Assembly: GCA_023431245.1 (NCBI GenBank)
Contig: JAEYXO010000026.1
Span: 1-7,677 of the forward strand
Direction: 5' to 3'
DNA: 7,677 nucleotides
Origin: Pseudomonadota bacterium
GTDB taxonomy: Bacteria > Pseudomonadota > Gammaproteobacteria > Burkholderiales > SG8-41
Below are positions 1 through 5,115 of the stretch, piece by piece. Made by a program: the position numbers and the translations under genes. The notes beneath the pieces are model-generated. The model saw only the letters and a program-made list of their open reading frames with translations. It ran no database searches and was not told the origin of the DNA. Within the stretch, counting starts at the first letter, position 1. Every line of letters starts with the position of its first letter.

Positions 1-24
1 GTTCGATCCCAGTACCGCCCACCA
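1..24 (+). tRNA. 3' end of a tRNA, probably tRNA-Val (5' part outside window)
   Basis: The first 24 bases match tRNA positions 53-76. They contain the last base of the 5' T-stem, the T-loop TTCGATC, the 3' T-stem CCAGT, the acceptor strand ACCGCCC, discriminator A and an encoded CCA. The missing 5' acceptor strand should therefore read GGGCGGT, which fits proteobacterial valine tRNAs best from memory. The anticodon is outside the window, so the amino acid is an inference. No integrase or attachment-site duplication is seen beside it. Confidence 0.8.
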
Positions 25-80
25 CTCCAATCTGCCCCCTTCAGGTTCCGCGGCTCCAGGCTTGGCAAGCTGCAAATCGC

Positions 81-86
81 TATACT
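81..86 (+). promoter_or_regulatory. possible -10 box for nudC (weak)
   Basis: TATACT matches the sigma70 -10 consensus at five of six bases and lies 27 bp before the nudC ATG. A TTGGCA at 62-67 resembles a -35 box, but the spacer is only 13 bp, which is too short. No good -35 exists at 16-18 bp. Transcription might start near 93, or nudC might be read through from the tRNA, since no terminator hairpin is visible between them. Confidence 0.3.
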
Positions 87-113
87 CGCAGCCTGCAACA
101 GCGCGATCCAGTC

Positions 114-950
114 ATGCCTGAACAACAATACACACCCTTGGTCACACCGCCGCCGGTCCAGGACACTCCGGCCCTCTGGTTCGCCTTCCAGCGCGGGGCT
201 ATCCTGGTCAGCAATGCGGAGTCCGCGGCACTGCCCTGTTGCTGCACGCTGGAAGAACACGGCGTGGCCACGGTGCGCAGCCATTACCTTGGACTGTTGG
301 GTGACCAGCATTGTTACGCCGCCGAGGTCGATGAAGCGCAGTCGCTGCCCGCCGGCTGGGCACCACTGGGCCTGCGTGACCTCTTCGGCATGGTCGACAG
401 CACGCTCGCCGCATTGTCGGGCCGCGCACTGCAACTCCTCGACTGGGAGCGCAATGTCCAGTTCTGCAGCCGCTGCGGCACGCCGATGCGCGCGCGCACC
501 GACGAACGCGCGCGTGCCTGCCCCTCCTGCCGTTTCACCAGTTATCCGCCGGTGTCGCCCGCGGTGATGGTGCTGATCACCCGCGGCCGCGAGCTGCTGC
601 TGGCGCGCAAGGCCGTGTGGCCGGCGGGGCGTTATTCGGCGATCGCCGGCTTCGTCGAGCCGGGTGAAATGCTGGAGGACACCGTCATCCGCGAAACACG
701 AGAGGAAGTCGGCGTCGAGGTCGGCGAGCTGCGTTATTTCGGCAGCCAGCCCTGGCCCTTCCCGCATTCGCTGATGGTCGCCTTCACCGCCGAATACGCC
801 GGCGGACCGGTCAAGCCGGACGGCGTCGAGATCGAGGAAGCGGCCTGGTTTGACGCGGAAGCCCTGCCGCGACTGCCGCCCAGCGTCAGCATTTCACGGC
901 GGCTGATCACCACCGTCGCCGCCGAACTGGCACGGCAATATCCGCGCTGA
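114..950 (+). CDS. nudC: NAD+ diphosphatase / NAD-capped RNA hydrolase NudC
   Basis: This Nudix hydrolase of 278 residues cleaves NAD(H) to NMN(H) and AMP. In E. coli the enzyme also removes NAD caps from RNA 5' ends. A zinc ribbon is formed by C118, C121, C136 and C139, with the same internal spacing as in E. coli NudC (257 aa). The complete Nudix box is at residues 179-201 (G179, E185, R193, E194, E197, E198, G200). It is followed by the NudC-specific SQPWPFPHS at 211-219, which separates NADH pyrophosphatases from other Nudix enzymes. Residues 1-110 are the variable N-terminal domain. The ATG at 114 is the best start because a -10-like box lies just upstream, but no clear Shine-Dalgarno precedes it and the frame is open further upstream. 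tal starts 31 bp after the stop and is probably co-transcribed. Confidence 0.95.
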   Translation: MPEQQYTPLVTPPPVQDTPALWFAFQRGAILVSNAESAALPCCCTLEEHGVATVRSHYLGLLGDQHCYAAEVDEAQSLPAGWAPLGLRDLFGMVDSTLAALSGRALQLLDWERNVQFCSRCGTPMRARTDERARACPSCRFTSYPPVSPAVMVLITRGRELLLARKAVWPAGRYSAIAGFVEPGEMLEDTVIRETREEVGVEVGELRYFGSQPWPFPHSLMVAFTAEYAGGPVKPDGVEIEEAAWFDAEALPRLPPSVSISRRLITTVAAELARQYPR

Positions 951-981
951 ACAATCCGCCTCAACACGAACCGGAATCCCC

Positions 982-2076
982 ATGCCCGAAACCACACCCA
1001 ATCCCCTGCTCCGCCTGCATGCCCTCGGCCAGCGCATCTGGCTCGACAACCTGTCGCGCACGCTGCTGCAGGAAGGCACGCTGAAAAAGCTGATCACCGA
1101 GGACCGCATCGCCGGCATCACCTCGAATCCGACGATCTTTTTCAAGGCCATCAGCGAGAGCCCGTTTTACCGCGAGGAACTGCAGAAGCTGAAGGCCGAT
1201 GCCTCACTGACCGCCGAACAGCGTTACGAAACGCTGGCCGTCGCCGACATCCAGACCGCCTGCGACCTGCTGCTGCCGCTGCACAAATCAAGCAAGGGCG
1301 AAGACGGTTATGTCAGCCTCGAAGTGTCGCCGGCGCTGGCGCATGACGCCGAAGGCACGCTGGCCGCCGGCCTGCGCCTGAAGGCCGCAGTTGCGCGCGA
1401 CAACCTGCTGATCAAGGTGCCGGCGACAGCGGCCGGCCTGACCGCCATCGAGGAACTGGTGGCCAAAGGCTGTTCAGTCAATGTCACGCTGATGTTTTCA
1501 CTGCGCCATGTACACGACGTCGCGCAGGCCTATCTGCGTGGCATCACGCGCCTCCTTGAAGGCGGCGGCGACGCCACGAAAGTCAAATCGGTGGCCAGCC
1601 TGTTCCTCAGCCGCGTCGATACGCTGATCGACAAGCGCCTCGAAGCCATCGGCGGCGACGCGCTGGCGCTGCGCGGCCGATCGGCCGTCGCGCTGGCCCG
1701 TCTGGCCTACCAGTCATGGCGGGAAATGTTTTCCGAAAAATCCTTCGGCGCGCTGGCCAAGCGCGGCGCCCGTCCGCAGCTGATGCTGTGGGCCAGCACC
1801 GGCACCAAGAATTCCGCCTACAGCGATGTGCTGTATGTCGAATCGCTGATCGGCCCGCAAACCGTCAATACCGTGCCGGACGCGACACTGGCCGCCTTCC
1901 GCGAACACGGCAGGGCCGAGGCCACGCTGGAAACCGGCATTGATGCCGCGCGTGAACAGTTCGCCGCGCTGCGGACCCTGGGCATCGACATGGAGGCTGC
2001 CGGCGAAGAACTGCAAAAGGACGGCCTGAAGCAGTTCGAGGATTCGTTCAGGCAACTGCTGGCACTGACCGCCTAA
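982..2076 (+). CDS. tal: transaldolase (long, mycobacterial/betaproteobacterial type)
   Basis: Transaldolase moves a dihydroxyacetone unit between sedoheptulose-7-phosphate and glyceraldehyde-3-phosphate in the non-oxidative pentose phosphate pathway, in the cytoplasm. The catalytic set is visible: D22 (WLDNLSR), N49 (ITSNPTIF), E114 (LEVSP) and the Schiff-base lysine K145 (NLLIKVPAT). A further conserved stretch reads SVASLFLSRVD. The protein has 364 residues, longer than E. coli TalB (317 aa). It opens with the LGQRIWLDNLSR pattern of the longer mycobacterial-type branch rather than the TalA/TalB branch. The ATG at 982 has GGAA at 973-976, five bases upstream. The gene follows nudC by 31 bp, so a two-gene transcript is likely. 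No T-tract terminator is seen after it on the + strand, only an AT-rich gap facing dnaQ. Confidence 0.95.
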   Translation: MPETTPNPLLRLHALGQRIWLDNLSRTLLQEGTLKKLITEDRIAGITSNPTIFFKAISESPFYREELQKLKADASLTAEQRYETLAVADIQTACDLLLPLHKSSKGEDGYVSLEVSPALAHDAEGTLAAGLRLKAAVARDNLLIKVPATAAGLTAIEELVAKGCSVNVTLMFSLRHVHDVAQAYLRGITRLLEGGGDATKVKSVASLFLSRVDTLIDKRLEAIGGDALALRGRSAVALARLAYQSWREMFSEKSFGALAKRGARPQLMLWASTGTKNSAYSDVLYVESLIGPQTVNTVPDATLAAFREHGRAEATLETGIDAAREQFAALRTLGIDMEAAGEELQKDGLKQFEDSFRQLLALTA

Positions 2077-2118
2077 GTCCGAAAATTAAAAATTATTTAA
2101 TAAAATCAATAATTTACT

Positions 2119-2143
2119 AAAAACATCACTGCCGAAGCAGCGA
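2119..2143 (-). terminator. rho-independent terminator of the rnhA-dnaQ transcript
   Basis: Read on the minus strand, bases 2143-2126 form a 7-bp stem (one G-U pair) closed by a TTCG tetraloop. Two bases later comes TTTTT (complement of 2119-2123). It lies about 25 bp past the dnaQ stop. On the + strand the same hairpin has no following T-tract, so it should act mainly on the minus-strand operon. The adjacent 2081-2123 is strongly AT-rich, unlike the surrounding GC-rich DNA. Confidence 0.7.
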
Positions 2144-2167
2144 AATTACCTGGCTGCACTGATCGCC

Positions 2168-2881
2168 TCACCCGGCGTCTGACATCAATCGCGGCCACAC
2201 CGCGCCGCCGCTGGCCTTGTCGATGTCCTTGAGCTGCGCCTCGTGCAGCGCAATCTCCTCCGCCGTCGCGCGCAGCACGGTCAGCTTCAATCCTTCGCGG
2301 TTGAAGCCCGCCACCGCGACCTCCGTGTGGACGGCATCGGCCTCTATCATCAGGCTCTCCTGCCCCCGGGTCATCGCCAGGTAGACATCGGCCAGCAGTT
2401 CGGCATCAAGCAGCGCGCCGTGCAGCGTACGCGCCGAATTGTCGATCTGGTAACGATCGCAGAGCGCATCGAGGCCATTGCGTTTGCCCGGATGCAGGTC
2501 TTTCGCCATACGCAGCGTGTCGATCACCTCGGGGCAGTAGGCTTTCAGCTTCTTGCGCCGGAGCAGCGCCAGCTCGCTGTCGAGGAAGCCGATATCGAAA
2601 GGCGCGTTGTGGATGATCAGTTCCGCGCCGGTGATGTATTCGAGGAATTCATCGGCAATTTCGGCAAATTTCGGCTTGTCGCTGAGGAATTCCGTGGTCA
2701 GCCCGTGCACCTGCAAAGCACCCTCATCGCTGTCACGCCCGGGATTGACGTAGCGGTGGAAGTGGCGGCCGGTCAGGCGCCGGTTGACCAGTTCCACACC
2801 GGCCACCTCGATGATCCGGTGCCCCAGCTTGGGATCGAGGCCGGTGGTTTCGGTGTCGAGAACAATCTGCCGCGCCGCCAT
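2168..2881 (-). CDS. dnaQ: DNA polymerase III epsilon subunit (3'-5' proofreading exonuclease)
   Basis: This is the proofreading exonuclease of the replicative polymerase core, a DEDDh-family enzyme. At 237 residues it is close to E. coli epsilon (243 aa). ExoI is VLDTETTGLDP with D9 and E11. ExoII is HNAPFDIGFLDSE with D96. ExoIII is HGALLDAE with H154 and D159. A QESLMI stretch at 174-179 lies just after the nuclease domain, where epsilon carries its beta-clamp-binding peptide; this is a plausible but degenerate match. The C-terminal part should contact the alpha subunit. The ATG shares its A with the rnhA stop codon (TGATG, one-base overlap). A GGGAG lies 10 bases upstream inside rnhA, so translation is probably coupled. 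In E. coli rnhA and dnaQ are neighbours but divergent; here they are co-oriented. Confidence 0.96.
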   Translation of the reverse strand: MAARQIVLDTETTGLDPKLGHRIIEVAGVELVNRRLTGRHFHRYVNPGRDSDEGALQVHGLTTEFLSDKPKFAEIADEFLEYITGAELIIHNAPFDIGFLDSELALLRRKKLKAYCPEVIDTLRMAKDLHPGKRNGLDALCDRYQIDNSARTLHGALLDAELLADVYLAMTRGQESLMIEADAVHTEVAVAGFNREGLKLTVLRATAEEIALHEAQLKDIDKASGGAVWPRLMSDAG

Positions 2882-3363
2882 CAGGCTGCCGCTCCCGGCT
2901 TGACGCCGCCGTTCACGCTGTCGACACCGCGGTTGGCCAGCGCATCCGCGCGTTCGTTGCCATCATGCCCGGCATGACCCTTGACCCACAGCCACTCGAT
3001 GTCATGGCCGTCGGCCAGTTCATCGAGACGACGCCACAGATCCTCGTTCTTGACCGGTTTCTTGTCGGCGGTTTTCCAGCCGCGTTTTTTCCAGGAATGT
3101 ATCCACTCCGAGATGCCCTGCTGCACATACTTCGAATCGGTGTGCAGGCGCACCCTGCAGCGCCGCTTCAGTGCCTCCAGCGCGCGGATCACCGCGGTCA
3201 GCTCCATGCGGTTGTTGGTGGTCAGGGCTTCGCCGCCGAAGAGCTCGCGGGTCCTGCCGCCGGCGCTCAGCAGCGCCCCCCAGCCGCCGACGCCCGGATT
3301 GCCCTTGCAGGCGCCGTCGGTGTAAATGTCGATCACTTCGTTCTGCGTATCGTTGTCGCTCAT
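2881..3363 (-). CDS. rnhA: ribonuclease HI
   Basis: RNase HI cuts the RNA strand of RNA-DNA hybrids, removing R-loops and RNA primers. The four metal-binding carboxylates are all present: D16 (YTDGAC), E54 (NNRMELTA), D76 (HTDSKYV) and D140 (ERADALA), plus the catalytic-loop H130 (KGHAGH). Each sits exactly six residues later than in E. coli RNase HI (D10, E48, D70, D134, H124), so there are no indels across the core. The basic handle region (SWKKRGWKTADKKPVKN, about 90-106) is also intact. The length is 160 aa against 155 in E. coli. The ATG at 3363 lies 7 bp after the methyltransferase stop and has only a weak ribosome-binding site, suggesting coupling to the upstream gene. The stop overlaps the dnaQ start by one base. 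Confidence 0.96.
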   Translation of the reverse strand: MSDNDTQNEVIDIYTDGACKGNPGVGGWGALLSAGGRTRELFGGEALTTNNRMELTAVIRALEALKRRCRVRLHTDSKYVQQGISEWIHSWKKRGWKTADKKPVKNEDLWRRLDELADGHDIEWLWVKGHAGHDGNERADALANRGVDSVNGGVKPGAAA

Positions 3364-3370
3364 TGGCCGC

Positions 3371-3394
3371 TTATTGTCCGTCCATTATTGTCCG
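3371..3394 (-). repeat. 14-bp-period direct repeat at the methyltransferase/rnhA junction
   Basis: On the + strand TTATTGTCCG occurs at 3371-3380 and again at 3385-3394, separated by TCCA, giving a 14-bp period. On the coding (minus) strand the second copy supplies the TAA stop of the methyltransferase. Because 14 is not a multiple of three, the duplication changes the frame in which the gene's last codons are read. The consequence is discussed as a finding. Confidence 0.8.
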
Positions 3395-4147
3395 CCGCGT
3401 CCCGACTCGCGCCGCAGCGGCTTCTTCTTCGCGCACCCGCTCCGGCACCGGCGCCAGGTTTTTCTTCGGCGCCGCGCGGTCGCTCCATTTCGGCATGATC
3501 AGGCGGATGCCGCGCACACGCTTGATGGCCTGCAGGAAAAACACGCCGCCGGCAATCGGCCACCAGCGGTCGCCCGCCTTTTCCATGAAACCGAAACGGT
3601 CCAGCCATTTCTGCTCTGCGCAAGGCGGCGCGTAGCAGGCCATCGAACCGGCAACGATCTCTAGGCCCACCAGCGCGAACCAGTCCTTGACGCGCGCCAG
3701 GTGGATAAAGCGGCCGTTCCAGGGAAAATCGCGGCGGCGGCCGATGCTGCGGCGCAGGCCCCAGAGGCTCAGCGGATTGAAGCCGGCGATGATCACATGC
3801 CCCTCGGGCCGCAGCACGCGGGCAACCTCGCGCACGACCTGGTGCGGATGCTCGGAAAATTCCAGCGTGTGCGGCAACACCATCAGGTCCACGGCATTCG
3901 ACTCGATCGGCAGGTCGCGGAAATCGGCGCGCAGCCCGGCCGCGCCGCTCGGCGCGGCAGTCACACACAGCGGAATGCGGCTCGCGCGCAGCAGGTCGAC
4001 CTGCTCCAGTCCCAGTTGCAGGGCGTGGTAACCGAAGATGTCGGCCACGGCGGCGTCGAAATAGGCCTGCTCGCGGGCAAGCAGGTAACTGCCCGGCGGG
4101 CTCGCCAGCCATTGATCCACGGTAAGGCCGCCACCTGCAATTGACAT
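3371..4147 (-). CDS. YafS-like class I SAM-dependent methyltransferase family protein
   Basis: The protein has 258 residues and the second half of a methyltransferase-11 Rossmann fold. It shows R73-A-D75 with DLP at 78-80, a motif-IV-like region VDLMVLPHTLEF (86-97), and the hydrophobic strand VLRPEGHVIIAGFNP (111-125) followed by SLWGLR. This layout, and the position between gloB and rnhA, match E. coli YafS from memory. The substrate is unknown. The glycine-rich motif I (D/ExGxGxG) expected near residues 45-70 is absent; that stretch reads LEQVDLLRASRIPLCV. SAM binding is therefore not assured, although YafS relatives seem to share this. The tail from about 225 is charged and low in complexity (EEEAAAARVGTRR). 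The ATG at 4147 has no good Shine-Dalgarno. The gene is divergent from gloB and probably leads the rnhA-dnaQ operon. Confidence 0.85.
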   Translation of the reverse strand: MSIAGGGLTVDQWLASPPGSYLLAREQAYFDAAVADIFGYHALQLGLEQVDLLRASRIPLCVTAAPSGAAGLRADFRDLPIESNAVDLMVLPHTLEFSEHPHQVVREVARVLRPEGHVIIAGFNPLSLWGLRRSIGRRRDFPWNGRFIHLARVKDWFALVGLEIVAGSMACYAPPCAEQKWLDRFGFMEKAGDRWWPIAGGVFFLQAIKRVRGIRLIMPKWSDRAAPKKNLAPVPERVREEEAAAARVGTRRTIMDGQ

Positions 4148-4168
4148 GGGCCGAGTTTAAATCATAAT
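4141..4168 (+). promoter_or_regulatory. sigma70 promoter of gloB
   Basis: A perfect -35 TTGACA (4141-4146) and a five-of-six -10 CATAAT (4163-4168) are separated by 16 bp. Transcription should begin near 4175, giving a leader of about 22 nt with a CGGAG ribosome-binding site at 4186-4190 before the gloB ATG. The -35 hexamer overlaps the start codon of the divergent methyltransferase. Confidence 0.7.
4161..4166 (-). promoter_or_regulatory. candidate -10 box for the methyltransferase-rnhA-dnaQ operon
   Basis: Read on the minus strand these bases are TATGAT, five of six matches to TATAAT, ending 14 bp before the methyltransferase ATG. No convincing -35 is present 16-18 bp upstream (CCGTTT, TCCGTT, CTCCGT). 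The box shares bases with the -10 of the gloB promoter, so the two promoters would be face to face and could exclude one another. Confidence 0.35.
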
Positions 4169-4196
4169 CGGCCGCTGATCCGAAACGGAGCCTGAC

Positions 4197-4967
4197 ATGC
4201 CCGCCTACCAGGTCGTCGCACTGCGCGCCTTCGCCGACAATTACATCTGGACCCTCCGCGATGCCACGCATGCCGCTGTGGTCGATCCGGGCGATGCGCA
4301 GCCTGTGCTCGACTACCTCGCGCGCGAGAAGCTGCAACTCGCCGCCATCCTCAACACCCATCACCATGCCGACCATGTCGGCGGCAATGCCGCGCTGCTC
4401 GCAAAGCATCCGGCGCCGGTTTACGGCCCGCACGACGAACGCATCCCGGAAGTCAGCACGCGGCTTGCGGATGGCGAGCATTTCACTCTGCCGCATTTCG
4501 GCATCGACATGGAAACCTTCGAGATTCCCGGCCACACCCGCTCGCACATCGCCTTCTTCGGCGACGGCATGCTGTTCTGCGGCGACACGCTGTTTGCCGC
4601 CGGCTGTGGCCGCCTGTTCGAAGGCACACCGCGCCAGATGTACGATTCGCTGACCCGGCTGTCGCGGCTGCCGGATGACACCCGCGTCTATTGCGGCCAT
4701 GAATACACGCTGTCCAACATCCGCTTCGCCCGCGCGGCGGAACCGGACAACACGCGCCTGCCCGAGCTCGAAGCCCGCATGCAGGCCCTGCGCGACCGCG
4801 ACCAGCCGACGCTGCCGTCGACCATAGGCCAGGAAAAAGCCACCAATCCCTTTCTCCGCGTCACCGAACCCGGCATTGTCAGCAGCGCCAGCGCGCGCGC
4901 GGAAAAGAAGCTGTCGGATCCGGTCAGCGTACTGGCCGCCATCCGCGACTGGAAAAACAACTTCTGA
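4197..4967 (+). CDS. gloB: hydroxyacylglutathione hydrolase (glyoxalase II)
   Basis: Glyoxalase II hydrolyses S-D-lactoylglutathione to D-lactate and glutathione, the second step of methylglyoxal detoxification. The binuclear metal site of the metallo-beta-lactamase fold is complete: THHHADH with H55, H57, D59 and H60, then H113 (PGHTRSH), bridging D130 (FCGDTLF) and H168 (YCGHEYT). The C-terminal glutathione-binding HAGH-type domain runs from about 169 to 256. The FAAGCGRLFEG loop after D130 is typical of true GloB. The length is 256 aa against 251 in E. coli. The start is fixed by CGGAG six bases upstream and a promoter just before it. No clear terminator follows; the next gene, mltD, begins 148 bp downstream and has its own promoter candidate. 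Confidence 0.96.
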   Translation: MPAYQVVALRAFADNYIWTLRDATHAAVVDPGDAQPVLDYLAREKLQLAAILNTHHHADHVGGNAALLAKHPAPVYGPHDERIPEVSTRLADGEHFTLPHFGIDMETFEIPGHTRSHIAFFGDGMLFCGDTLFAAGCGRLFEGTPRQMYDSLTRLSRLPDDTRVYCGHEYTLSNIRFARAAEPDNTRLPELEARMQALRDRDQPTLPSTIGQEKATNPFLRVTEPGIVSSASARAEKKLSDPVSVLAAIRDWKNNF

Positions 4968-4996
4968 GACTTTTGCCACAACCTCAGGCGGCACCT

Positions 4997-5038
4997 CCGG
5001 ATATGACAATAAAATATTGATTCTTAATGAATATCCGG
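4997..5038. repeat. nested inverted repeat upstream of the mltD promoter
   Basis: A perfect 8-bp inverted repeat, CCGGATAT (4997-5004) and ATATCCGG (5031-5038), has arms 34 bp apart start to start, about three helical turns. Between them CAATA (5007-5011) and TATTG (5015-5019) form a small second palindrome. The inner segment is strongly AT-rich. It ends one base before the candidate mltD -35 box, so it could be an operator; the loop is too long and the T-run too short for a standard terminator of gloB. Confidence 0.6.
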
Positions 5039-5039
5039 T

Positions 5040-5068
5040 TTGACAACACAGGCTCGCAGGTCTACCAT
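5040..5068 (+). promoter_or_regulatory. candidate sigma70 promoter of mltD
   Basis: A perfect -35 TTGACA (5040-5045) is followed after 17 bp by TACCAT (5063-5068), four of six matches to the -10 consensus. Transcription would start near 5075, about 40 bp before the mltD ATG. The ribosome-binding site is weak (GGGA at 5103-5106, nine bases from the ATG). Confidence 0.5.
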
Positions 5069-5115
5069 CCGGCAAACTTTTCGGCTCCTGGACCCCGTCT
5101 CCGGGACATGCACCC

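Noticed and set aside
62..86. TTGGCA and TATACT as a complete nudC promoter
   Set aside because: The spacer is 13 bp, outside the usable range for sigma70. Only the -10-like box is kept, at low confidence.
1..113. tRNA 3' end as an integration site of a genomic island
   Set aside because: No integrase follows, no second copy of the tRNA end was noticed in the window, and the next genes are housekeeping genes with the same base composition.
2081..2123. AT-rich island between tal and dnaQ as an origin or mobile-element remnant
   Set aside because: There are no DnaA-box or iteron-like repeats, terminal inverted repeats or target duplications. It only holds weak AT hairpins beside the dnaQ terminator.
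2243..2977. 244-codon + strand open frame antisense to dnaQ and the end of rnhA
   Set aside because: It covers exactly the region of a fully conserved dnaQ and has no domain of its own.
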